A stretch of DNA of 64,000 bases, from the NCBI RefSeq assembly GCF_900096915.1, contig NZ_FMYK01000001.1, positions 558,001 to 622,000 of the forward strand, read 5' to 3'. Positions 53,787 through 61,262 of this stretch are shown here, piece by piece. Below the pieces are notes generated by a model. That model saw nothing but the letters and a program-made list of their open reading frames with translations. It was not told the DNA's origin and made no database searches. Every line of letters begins with the position of its first letter. Position 1 is the stretch's first letter. Made by a program: the position numbers and the translations under genes. The DNA is from Acinetobacter marinus. GTDB lineage: Bacteria; Pseudomonadota; Gammaproteobacteria; Pseudomonadales; Moraxellaceae.

Positions 53787-54707
53787 TTACAGTTTCTCTT
53801 GGAAAAATGGGGCAAGCTGTGACACGGCTTCATTGACATAATTTTCACCATCGTACAGCTCCATGTGATTTGCACCATCCACGACATAGAGTTTTTTATC
53901 GCTACTCGCAGCTCGTTCCACCAAGTCATCACTCATCCATTTACTGCCTGCGTTACTCCCTGCAATCGCCAACACTGGCTGCGTCAAAAACGCTTCCGCT
54001 TTGTTGTACGCATCATAAGTAATAATCTGCGTCAGGCTACGTGCAGTAGCAAAGCCCGGTGCATTCGGATGCTCGCAACGTGGCGTATGGTAGTATTCCC
54101 ACGCTTGGCGCAACTCTTCATTCGGCGCATCTTCTTCCTTCATCGGTGCAAGTGGCACAGTTTGGAATTCATCGCTACTTGCATCTGCTGTGCGTGCATC
54201 AGTGCCTGCTTGGATATATGGGATCGCATCCGCATCTTTGACTGTATTTTCCCAACCATTACGGAACATTTGACCAATGTTCACCGCACTGACTGTACCA
54301 ATCGCTTTGATTCGACGATCATTGATCGCTGCGTTGGCGGTATAACCTGCGCCTGCGCAAATTCCCATTGCACCAATACGGTTATTATCGACATAAGACA
54401 AGGTGGTTAAATAATCAATCACCGAACTAACATCTTCGGTGCGGATATATGGGTTTTCAAGTTGACGTGGCAAACCTGTGCTCTCACCTTGATACGATGC
54501 ATCATAAGCAATGGTCACAAAACCATGTTCTGCCAATTTTTTCGCATATAATCCTGCGGTCTGCTCTTTGACGCCACCACCGGGATGTGATACCACGATC
54601 GTTGGATAGCTTTGATTTTCATCAAATCCTGCTGGAAAGTTGATGACTGCAGCAATGGTAATACCTTGACCATTTTTAGTTTCGATTTTAACTGCTTGTT
54701 GTGACAT
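53787..54707 (-). CDS. YcjY-like alpha/beta hydrolase with Cys nucleophile
   Basis: 306 residues. The alpha/beta hydrolase core starts YPTIVVSHPGGGVKEQTAGLYAKKLAEHG (oxyanion region). The nucleophile elbow reads GAMGICAGAGY, so the nucleophile would be Cys instead of Ser, as in dienelactone hydrolases. The acid residue is probably the Asp in KWMSDDLVE or YVVDG, and the His is in GANHMELYD near the end. A helical cap lies at about 150-220. Substrate unknown. It is about 43% similar by eye to the next upstream gene, so the pair arose by duplication. Both genes are on the same strand, 96 bases apart. Confidence 0.82.
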   Translation of the reverse strand: MSQQAVKIETKNGQGITIAAVINFPAGFDENQSYPTIVVSHPGGGVKEQTAGLYAKKLAEHGFVTIAYDASYQGESTGLPRQLENPYIRTEDVSSVIDYLTTLSYVDNNRIGAMGICAGAGYTANAAINDRRIKAIGTVSAVNIGQMFRNGWENTVKDADAIPYIQAGTDARTADASSDEFQTVPLAPMKEEDAPNEELRQAWEYYHTPRCEHPNAPGFATARSLTQIITYDAYNKAEAFLTQPVLAIAGSNAGSKWMSDDLVERAASSDKKLYVVDGANHMELYDGENYVNEAVSQLAPFFQEKL

Positions 54708-54803
54708 GATAACTTCCTAAAAATAAACTGCCGATTTAGCGTTTAAATTTGCTATTTGATAAAACAACATTCAATCTAAAAAGAATGAAATATGAAAAAT
54801 CAT

Positions 54804-55718
54804 TTAAAGATACTTTTGGTAAAAAGGAATCAATTTTTCCAGTGCTTGAGCGACTGGCTCAGGCTTGTCATACAGGTCGTAATGCGACCAACCATCAATA
54901 ATGACCAATTCTTTTTCGGTTGATGCTGAACGATTAATGATTTCAAAACCATCTCGATACGCACCAAAACCACCTGGTTTGCTACCAACAATAATCATTA
55001 ATGGTTGAGTTAACAGATGTTCTGCGAGATGGTAAGCATCCCAACCCACTGCAACGGCATTGTGAGAGAATAAAGTTTTATTAACCCCATTTGGCTTTTC
55101 GCCACGCGCAGTTCGGTAATATTCCGTCGCTTCCAAAGGATCAATGTCTGCATGATCAGCTTTGGCTGCTTCAACGGAAGGATAGAGTCCTTGATCTACA
55201 CGAAGTGCCGCCCCTCTCGCTTCTGCTGTACGCTGTGCAGCGACCGCTTCGAGAAATGCGATCGGATTGCCTTGTGTTGCTTCACGCATTACACGTCCGT
55301 AATTTGCCCCTGTGATTGTACCGACAGCTTTAATACGACGCTCCGTCATCGCCGCATTCACAGAATAACCACCACCACCACAAATACCGAGTACACCGAT
55401 ACGATTTTCATCGACATAATCTAAAGTCACTAAATAATCAGCGACTAAACGAAAATCTTCAACACGGAGTGTCGGATCTTCAATATAGCGTGGTTCGCCA
55501 CCACTATCGCCCTGAAAGCTAGCATCAAAGGCGATGACCACAAAACCAGCTTTGGCTAAAGCAATACCATAAACATTGCCAGAGGTTTGCTCCTTACAAC
55601 TGCCGATCGGATGGGCACTAATGATCGCAGGATATTTTTGACTGGCATCAAAGTTATCAGGGAAATAGATATCCGCTGCGATATCCCAGTATGGTGCTTT
55701 GATTTTTACAGTTTTCAT
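54804..55718 (-). CDS. Paralogous YcjY-like alpha/beta hydrolase with Cys nucleophile
   Basis: 304 residues, a tandem paralogue of the preceding entry. IISAHPIGSCKEQTSGNVYGIALAKAG corresponds to the oxyanion region. The nucleophile elbow is GVLGICGGGGYSVNAAMTERRIKAVGTI, again with Cys, and the His is in IDGWSHYDLYD. Like its neighbour it lacks a signal peptide and should act in the cytoplasm on small ester, lactone or amide substrates. The gene order Rossmann protein, hydrolase, hydrolase on one strand, with a LysR gene divergent, suggests one LysR-controlled unit. Confidence 0.82.
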   Translation of the reverse strand: MKTVKIKAPYWDIAADIYFPDNFDASQKYPAIISAHPIGSCKEQTSGNVYGIALAKAGFVVIAFDASFQGDSGGEPRYIEDPTLRVEDFRLVADYLVTLDYVDENRIGVLGICGGGGYSVNAAMTERRIKAVGTITGANYGRVMREATQGNPIAFLEAVAAQRTAEARGAALRVDQGLYPSVEAAKADHADIDPLEATEYYRTARGEKPNGVNKTLFSHNAVAVGWDAYHLAEHLLTQPLMIIVGSKPGGFGAYRDGFEIINRSASTEKELVIIDGWSHYDLYDKPEPVAQALEKLIPFYQKYL

Positions 55719-55789
55719 CGTTGTTTCCTTTTGATTGAATGTGTTGCTAAATTGAGATTAATCTTGCTTGTTCTTACACAGAATAGGTA

Positions 55790-56425
55790 CTACATGAAAT
55801 ACGGCTTATCCGCATCACTATTCGGTTTATTGACACCAAGATTTTGATTGACATGCAGGCTTGGATTTTCAATGATTTTGATCACTAGACTGGCAACACT
55901 TTTTCTTGAAATCACTGTGCCTTTGAAGGCTTGATCTTTTTGCGTGATTTCATAATCCACCTCGTCCTCATCCATCAGCCATGCCGCCCGCAAAATCGTA
56001 TAATCCAAACCCGATGCTTCAATCAAATCTGCCGATTTACGATATGGCGCAAGGTATTGACCGATTTCTTGACGATTCCACTCACCAAACTGACCTGTGA
56101 CTTCATCATAGATGCCGAGTGAGCTAATCGAGATAATCCGCTTAACACCCTGTGCCTGCATCACTTTGATGATATTTTGGGTCTGTGCTTCAAGCTCACC
56201 TGCAAGATTGGCATAAACAATATCCTGCCCTTGCATTGCATCGCTTAATCGCTTTTCATCCAGCACATCACCTTCGATCACAGTCATCTCTGCATTGACG
56301 AGATCGCTAATTTTCTTAGCATCACGCAGATAGAGCGTGAGTTTGACATCAGATTTATTGGCAAGTAGTTGAATTGCCCAACGTGCAATTTGTCCATTTG
56401 CACCGAGAACTAAAACCTTTGACAT
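55790..56425 (-). CDS. NAD(P)-binding Rossmann-fold (atypical SDR/NmrA-like) protein
   Basis: 211 residues. The N-terminal KVLVLGANGQIARWAIQLLA is an atypical-SDR glycine motif (GxxGxxA). VIEGDVLDEKRLSDAMQGQDIVYANLAG and KRIISISSLGIY follow, with LDYTILRAAWLMDED as the NmrA/BVR-B-type signature. There is no YxxxK pair in the classical position, so it may be a reductase or a sensor of NADPH. It is the first gene leftwards from the LysR regulator and 71 bases ahead of the hydrolase pair. Confidence 0.82.
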   Translation of the reverse strand: MSKVLVLGANGQIARWAIQLLANKSDVKLTLYLRDAKKISDLVNAEMTVIEGDVLDEKRLSDAMQGQDIVYANLAGELEAQTQNIIKVMQAQGVKRIISISSLGIYDEVTGQFGEWNRQEIGQYLAPYRKSADLIEASGLDYTILRAAWLMDEDEVDYEITQKDQAFKGTVISRKSVASLVIKIIENPSLHVNQNLGVNKPNSDADKPYFM

Positions 56426-56493
56426 TGTGATCTATATCTCTTTTTTGAAGTAATGAGAAGATCATAAAAAAAAAAAACTTGCCTGATTAGATG

Positions 56494-56511
56494 CTACAAT
56501 CTGATTGATAG
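56494..56511. promoter_or_regulatory. LysR-type operator between lysR and the Rossmann gene
   Basis: CTACAATCTGATTGATAG is an imperfect palindrome (CTA-n-AATC-n-GATT-nn-TAG) centred 31 bases before the LysR ATG, the normal place for a LysR activator site. A 12-A run lies at 56466-56477. Confidence 0.6.
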
Positions 56512-56533
56512 CATTAGTAATACTTATGAATCA

Positions 56534-57433
56534 ATGAAAATCAACCTGAATGAACTGCGTGTATTTAGCGAAGTTGTACGTCATCTCAACTTCACCAAAA
56601 CAGCGAAAAGTCTAGGGATGACACAGTCTGCAGTAAGCCAAACCATCGGCAACTTGGAAAAAGAATTGGGCATTCGATTATTCAATCGTTCGACCCGAAG
56701 CCTGACGTTAACCCAAGCGGGAGAACAGTTATCCAACATCGTTGATACACCACTGATACAAATCACCCAAGGCGTAGAACAGCTCAAGACACATAGCCAC
56801 AATCCTTCAGGTTTGGTGCGTATTTCTGCCGATGCCTACGTGCACAAATACTATATTTGGGACAAAATCAAACCTTTACTTGCGAAATACCCTGATATTC
56901 AGATTGATTTAACTTCGGACAATGCACGGATTGATATTGCCAAAGAAGGCTATGATGCAGGTGTGCGTTTGGGCAATTTAATCGATCTTGATATGGTCGC
57001 CGTGCCGATCAGCGAAGATATTCAAATGTGTTTGGTTGCTTCACCAAAATATCTTGAACAACATCATATTCCCGTCACCATCGAAGATTTAAAACAGCAT
57101 CAATGTATCCATATCCGACTATTAACTGATAATTCATTGCTCGGTTGGACTTTTATTGAAGATAATAAACAAGTGGTCTTTAAAGGGCGTGGACAAGTCA
57201 TCATGTCTAATATTGAGCAAATTTTGGAAGCAAGTCTGTGTGGGTTTGGCATCGCTTATTTGCCGATGAAACTGGTTGCACCATATCTTAAAAATAAAAA
57301 ACTGATCAGTGTGTTGCCAGAATATTGTATTACCCATCCGCCGTTTTATCTGTTCTATACCAGTCGTAAGCTCATGTCGCCTGCATTTAAACTAGTCAAA
57401 GAGGCATTGACCGCAGATTTGATTAAAAAATAG
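56534..57433 (+). CDS. LysR-family transcriptional regulator
   Basis: 299 residues. The winged helix-turn-helix spans about 1-60 (LNELRVFSEVVRHLNFTKTA, KSLGMTQSAVSQTIGNLEKELGIRLFNRSTRSLTLTQAG). The effector domain (about 90-295) has the two-lobed periplasmic-binding fold. ISADAYVHKYYIWDKIKPLL and SLCGFGIAYLPMKLV are typical of the CrgA/PP-type subgroup. It is divergent from the Rossmann/hydrolase genes across a 108-base gap with a palindrome, so it probably controls them and itself. The inducer is unknown. Confidence 0.93.
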   Translation: MKINLNELRVFSEVVRHLNFTKTAKSLGMTQSAVSQTIGNLEKELGIRLFNRSTRSLTLTQAGEQLSNIVDTPLIQITQGVEQLKTHSHNPSGLVRISADAYVHKYYIWDKIKPLLAKYPDIQIDLTSDNARIDIAKEGYDAGVRLGNLIDLDMVAVPISEDIQMCLVASPKYLEQHHIPVTIEDLKQHQCIHIRLLTDNSLLGWTFIEDNKQVVFKGRGQVIMSNIEQILEASLCGFGIAYLPMKLVAPYLKNKKLISVLPEYCITHPPFYLFYTSRKLMSPAFKLVKEALTADLIKK

Positions 57434-57539
57434 CAAAAGCATTTCCCTGAAAAATTGGAATTTTTCATCCATCACAATGCGCCATTTTTTGGGTATAGTA
57501 GTTTGCAGTACTTATTGACACATCGGAAGAACAGAACAT

Positions 57540-58526
57540 ATGTTGCGCAACGACTGGACTCGAGCAGAAATTCACAGCCTCTATCAACTGCCGTTGATGG
57601 ACTTATTGTTTCAGGCGCAAAGTATTCATCGCCAGCATTTTGAAAAAAATACCATCCAAGTCAGTACTTTACTCTCGATAAAAACAGGGAAATGCCCTGA
57701 AGATTGTAAATATTGCTCGCAATCTGCGCATTATGATGCCGACCTCGAAGCAGAAAAACGCATCGCCGTTGATAAAGTCATCCGTGAAGCGCAAGCAGCC
57801 AAAGCCTCAGGTTCTTCTCGCTTTTGTATGGGTGCAGCATGGCGCAATCCGCATGAGCGTGATATGCCCTATGTTCTGGAAATGGTCAAAGAAGTCAAAG
57901 CACTTGGACTAGAAACCTGTATGACATTGGGTATGTTGAATAGCTCGCAAGCGACACGTTTAAAAGATGCAGGGCTGGATTATTACAATCACAATCTCGA
58001 TACCTCACGTGAATATTATGCCAATATCATCAGCACCCGCACTTTTGATGATCGCTTAAATACGTTGGATCATGTCCGTGATGCAGGCTTAAAAGTCTGT
58101 AGTGGCGGGATCGTCGGACTCGGTGAATCTGAACAAGATCGCATCGGCTTACTGCATGAATTGTCTACGTTGCCAATTCATCCTGAATCTGTACCGATCA
58201 ATATGTTGGTGCCTATCGCAGGCACACCGCTTGCTGATGTCGAGAAGTTAGATGTGATTGACTGGATTCGCACTATTGCCACTGCTCGGATTCTCATGCC
58301 GAAAAGCTATATTCGTCTCTCTGCAGGGCGTGAATCCTTAAGTGATAGCGATCAAGCATTGGCATTTATGGCTGGGGCAAATTCGATCTTCTCAGGTGAA
58401 AAACTGCTGACTACACCCAATGCAGGACAAGGGCGAGATCAGCAGTTATTCGCCAAACTCGGTCTAGTTGCAGAAAAACCACAACTCAATGTCCGTGAAA
58501 CTGCTGTCGATGCGATGGCGATTTAA
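57540..58526 (+). CDS. bioB: Biotin synthase
   Basis: A radical-SAM enzyme of 328 residues that inserts sulfur into dethiobiotin. The SAM cluster motif is GKCPEDCKYCSQSAHY (CxxxCxxC, about residues 49-56). FCMGAAWRNPHERDMPYV, ETCMTLGML, YYNHNLDTSREYY and the C-terminal MAGANSIFSGEKLLTT are family signatures, with Cys and Arg ligands of the [2Fe-2S] sulfur-donor cluster present. No other bio genes are adjacent, so it is transcribed on its own. A structured region follows. Confidence 0.96.
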   Translation: MLRNDWTRAEIHSLYQLPLMDLLFQAQSIHRQHFEKNTIQVSTLLSIKTGKCPEDCKYCSQSAHYDADLEAEKRIAVDKVIREAQAAKASGSSRFCMGAAWRNPHERDMPYVLEMVKEVKALGLETCMTLGMLNSSQATRLKDAGLDYYNHNLDTSREYYANIISTRTFDDRLNTLDHVRDAGLKVCSGGIVGLGESEQDRIGLLHELSTLPIHPESVPINMLVPIAGTPLADVEKLDVIDWIRTIATARILMPKSYIRLSAGRESLSDSDQALAFMAGANSIFSGEKLLTTPNAGQGRDQQLFAKLGLVAEKPQLNVRETAVDAMAI

Positions 58527-58948
58527 CTGTCTAAATTTTGAGGTTACTTGATTTAGCATAGGATGAGTAAAAGACTATCTGACTCGTGGAAAGGTCAGTC
58601 GCATTGTTCGAGGTCAGGACAAGATCGGTAAATTACCGTATTCTCAAGAAATTAGATTAGTTTCGGTTTATGACCGAGTTTGCGACTGACAAATGGTTTT
58701 GCCTACTTTTCCCGAAAGCCTTGCGAGATGTATCTCTCAGGTCGAACCGAAGGTTAAACTGTCTATACGATAACAAACGATACAACTACATTAGAAATAA
58801 TTTTAAAATAAATTCAATATTTTATAGATATTTATTGAACGTGATTCTTTTTTATCATTCTAAAAACTTTCAAAATTCTAAATGAAGCCCAAAAAGTAAT
58901 TTTGGGCTATACTTGCACGTTCTATTCTTATCCCCTTTTGCATAGCTT
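58527..58948. other. Intergenic region between bioB and rnfB with structured segment
   Basis: 422 bases. The first half holds a possible three-way-junction fold (58594-58690, listed separately). The second half is very AT-rich and ends with a stem AGCCCAAAA/TTTTGGGCT (58886-58894/58100-relative right arm at 58900-58908) 40 bases before rnfB. A 71-codon frame at 58670-58885 shows no recognisable product and a different composition from its neighbours; I do not call it. Confidence 0.5.
58594..58690. ncRNA. Possible structured RNA element downstream of bioB
   Basis: A perfect 10-bp closing stem GTCAGTCGCA/TGCGACTGAC (58594-58603/58681-58690) encloses two hairpins: CGGTA-AAT-TACCG (58626-58638) and TCGGT-TTATG-ACCGA (58663-58677). 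The stem and both loops are on one 97-base stretch. I do not recognise the RNA family, and strand is undetermined. It could also be a remnant of a mobile element end. Confidence 0.4.
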
Positions 58949-59779
58949 ATGTCCTCGCCACTGCAAACGCCCAAACCTCAAAACTCAGCTCAGCAGATTT
59001 TAGTCCAGCAAATTGATCAACTCCTACCACAAACCCAATGTGGACTTTGTGGTCATGTTGCAGGCTGTTTGCCCTATGCACAGTCGATTGCCGAGGGTGA
59101 GGACGCCAATAAATGTATCCCTGGTGGTCAGCCTGTTGCCGATGCCATTGCCAATGTATTAGACCGACCAAAACTCGGCGCTGAACCGAGCGTCTGGGCA
59201 GTCCAAGCCGATGGACGACCGCAACGCATCAAAGCCGTGATTCGTGAAGATGAATGTATCGGCTGTACCAAATGTATTACCGCCTGCCCTGTGGATGCGA
59301 TCATCGGCAGTGGTAAAGTGATGCACAGTATCATGCCCGATCTGTGTACTGGCTGTGAGCTGTGTCTTGCGCCATGCCCTGTGGATTGCATTGATTTGGT
59401 CGAAGATCTGTCGCCATTGCCAACGCCTAACGAACGCATTCAAGAACAGAATGATCTACGCAACCGTTATAAAGCACATCTCCTACGTGAACAAACTCGT
59501 GAAGCACAAAAACAATCTGCTCGCCCTGTGACCAAAGCCTCTGCTTCAAAATCACAACTCGAAGCCATCCTTGGGCAATCCTTACCAGAACAAATTGATT
59601 CAACACAAAATAATACTCAACCACTTAAAGTACAAGATGCGCAAACCACCATTGAATTGGCAAAACTGCGCACGCAAATTAAGAAATTACAGAAACAACT
59701 CAGTGTGCGCCCTGATGCAGGTAAAGCTGAACAATTGCAAGCGCTTGAACAACAGCTTGCCCAGTTGATGGAGTCTTGA
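58949..59779 (+). CDS. rnfB: RnfB-like ferredoxin-type iron-sulfur protein (orphan)
   Basis: 276 residues. Residues about 15-75 carry a Fe4S-type motif CGLCGHVAGC...C (CGLCG near 31). Two ferredoxin clusters follow, CIGCTKCITACP (about 105-116) and CTGCELCLAPCP (about 135-146). The C-terminal 110 residues are Gln/Lys-rich with a coiled-coil segment (LAKLRTQIKKLQKQL). RnfB normally opens with a membrane anchor; it is absent here. No rnfA, C, D, G or E is present, so this is not a complete Rnf complex. It may be a soluble electron carrier. nth follows two bases after the stop, as it follows the rnf operon in other gammaproteobacteria. Confidence 0.85.
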   Translation: MSSPLQTPKPQNSAQQILVQQIDQLLPQTQCGLCGHVAGCLPYAQSIAEGEDANKCIPGGQPVADAIANVLDRPKLGAEPSVWAVQADGRPQRIKAVIREDECIGCTKCITACPVDAIIGSGKVMHSIMPDLCTGCELCLAPCPVDCIDLVEDLSPLPTPNERIQEQNDLRNRYKAHLLREQTREAQKQSARPVTKASASKSQLEAILGQSLPEQIDSTQNNTQPLKVQDAQTTIELAKLRTQIKKLQKQLSVRPDAGKAEQLQALEQQLAQLMES

Positions 59780-59781
59780 TC

Positions 59782-60588
59782 ATGGAAAAAACTATAAAAA
59801 CCAAAACAGTAAAAGCCAAAACTGAAAAAGCGCCTGCGAAAAAGCCAGCTCAGAGAAAAAGTATCGAGAAAAAAGCCGTCGAGAAGAAGCCCTCAAACAG
59901 CAAAACCATGACCAAAGCGCAAATCCAAATCTTTTTCGAGCGACTGCGTGAGCAACGCCCAAACCCTGAAACCGAGCTAAATTATGGTTCACCTTTTCAA
60001 TTGCTAATCGCTGTTTTGCTCTCTGCGCAAGCCACCGATGTCAGTGTGAATAAAGCCACCGATCAACTTTTCCAAGATGCGCCTGATGCACACAGCATGT
60101 ATGCGCTTGGCGTGGAGAAGCTAAAAAACTATATCAAGACAATTGGCTTGTTTAACTCCAAAGCCGAAAATGTCATTAAAACCTGTCATATTCTGATTGA
60201 ACACTATGGCGGTGAAATCCCACAGCAACGTGAACAGCTCGAAGCCCTGCCCGGTGTCGGACGTAAAACTGCCAATGTCGTATTAAATACCGCCTTTGGT
60301 CAGCCGACGATGGCGGTGGATACCCATATTTTTCGATTGGGGAATCGTACTGGTTTGGCTAAAGGCAAAGATGTATTAGAGGTCGAACAGCAACTGTTAA
60401 AACGTATTCCGACCGAGTTTATTATTGATGCACATCACTGGCTGATTTTGCATGGTCGATATTGCTGTATCGCCCGCAAACCGAAATGTGGTGAATGTAT
60501 CGTATCCGATGTCTGCAACTGGAAAGAACGCTTTGACTATGGTGCAGAGATTCCTGAGTTACAATCTACCGCTGAGTTTGATTCGTAA
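59782..60588 (+). CDS. nth: Endonuclease III with Lys-rich N-terminal extension
   Basis: A DNA glycosylase/AP lyase for oxidised pyrimidines, 268 residues from the ATG at 59782, with GGAG 8 bases upstream inside rnfB. The core (about 45-260) has LLSAQATDVSVNKAT, the helix-hairpin-helix LEALPGVGRKTANVVL with catalytic Lys, VDTHIFRLGNR with catalytic Asp, and the iron-sulfur ligands C-x6-C-x2-C-x5-C near residues 230-246. The first ~44 residues are an added Lys/Ala-rich tail absent from E. coli Nth (211 residues). No binding site supports a start after it. Confidence 0.94.
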   Translation: MEKTIKTKTVKAKTEKAPAKKPAQRKSIEKKAVEKKPSNSKTMTKAQIQIFFERLREQRPNPETELNYGSPFQLLIAVLLSAQATDVSVNKATDQLFQDAPDAHSMYALGVEKLKNYIKTIGLFNSKAENVIKTCHILIEHYGGEIPQQREQLEALPGVGRKTANVVLNTAFGQPTMAVDTHIFRLGNRTGLAKGKDVLEVEQQLLKRIPTEFIIDAHHWLILHGRYCCIARKPKCGECIVSDVCNWKERFDYGAEIPELQSTAEFDS

Positions 60589-60654
60589 CATGATCGAATG
60601 AACGCACTACGCAAGTAAAAATGCAAAAAATTCCAAATGCAAAAATCAAAAGCA

Positions 60655-61143
60655 ATGAGTGAACCTATGCAAAGAAAACTGCTCACCGCAGAAGGCTATC
60701 AACGATTGCAAGATGAATTAAATCATTTGCTACGAAAAGAACGCCCAGAAATCACCAAGATCGTCTCGTGGGCAGCGAGTCTCGGCGACCGCTCTGAGAA
60801 CGCTGACTATACCTATAACAAGAAAAAACTCCGTGAAATTGATCGTCGGATCAGATACTTAACCAAACTTTTTGAAGTTGCGCAAAAAGTCGAATACAGT
60901 CCTGAACAGGATGGCAAAGCCTACTTTGGTGCTTGGGTAACGCTGGAAAACGATGCGGGAGAAACCGTGCAATTTCGTATTGTCGGTGATGAGGAAATCT
61001 ACGGCAATAAGGATTATGTCTCATTGCAATCACCGATGGCTAAAGCCTGTCTGGGCAAAGCCGTCGATGATGAAGTCTATGTCCAGACGCCGAAGGGCAA
61101 AATCACTTGGTATATCATCCATATCCAGTATCATTCATCATGA
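60655..61143 (+). CDS. greB: Transcription elongation factor GreB
   Basis: 162 residues from the ATG at 60655; an ATG 12 bases later is also possible. GreB enters the RNA polymerase secondary channel and triggers cleavage of backtracked RNA. The N-terminal coiled coil ends with the acidic tip in SLGDRSENADYTYNKKKLREIDRRI, and the C-terminal FKBP-like domain ends AVDDEVYVQTPKGKITWYII. The basic KKKLREIDRRIRYL patch fits GreB better than GreA. Follows nth by 66 bases. Confidence 0.92.
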   Translation: MSEPMQRKLLTAEGYQRLQDELNHLLRKERPEITKIVSWAASLGDRSENADYTYNKKKLREIDRRIRYLTKLFEVAQKVEYSPEQDGKAYFGAWVTLENDAGETVQFRIVGDEEIYGNKDYVSLQSPMAKACLGKAVDDEVYVQTPKGKITWYIIHIQYHSS

Positions 61144-61170
61144 ATGCTCCTCGAGCATCGTAATTTTTGG
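61144..61170 (+). terminator. Short terminator-like hairpin after greB
   Basis: Stem ATGCTC/GAGCAT (61144-61158) with a three-base loop is followed within four bases by five T. It overlaps the sequence just after the greB stop. Confidence 0.5.
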
Positions 61171-61262
61171 CTAACCTTTATGAGCGATGCTTTTCTCTGA
61201 CGATTTGCTCAAATGGTTATAACCGACGATTTTCACCGACGACAACCCGTGATTTTATCCCG

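Noticed and set aside
58594..58770. RNase P RNA or tmRNA
   Set aside because: The fold and the conserved sequence blocks of these RNAs are not present, and the region is too short and AT-rich.
58670..58885. 71-codon plus-strand frame between bioB and rnfB
   Set aside because: No binding site, no family resemblance, and it overlaps the structured segment and a very AT-rich stretch.
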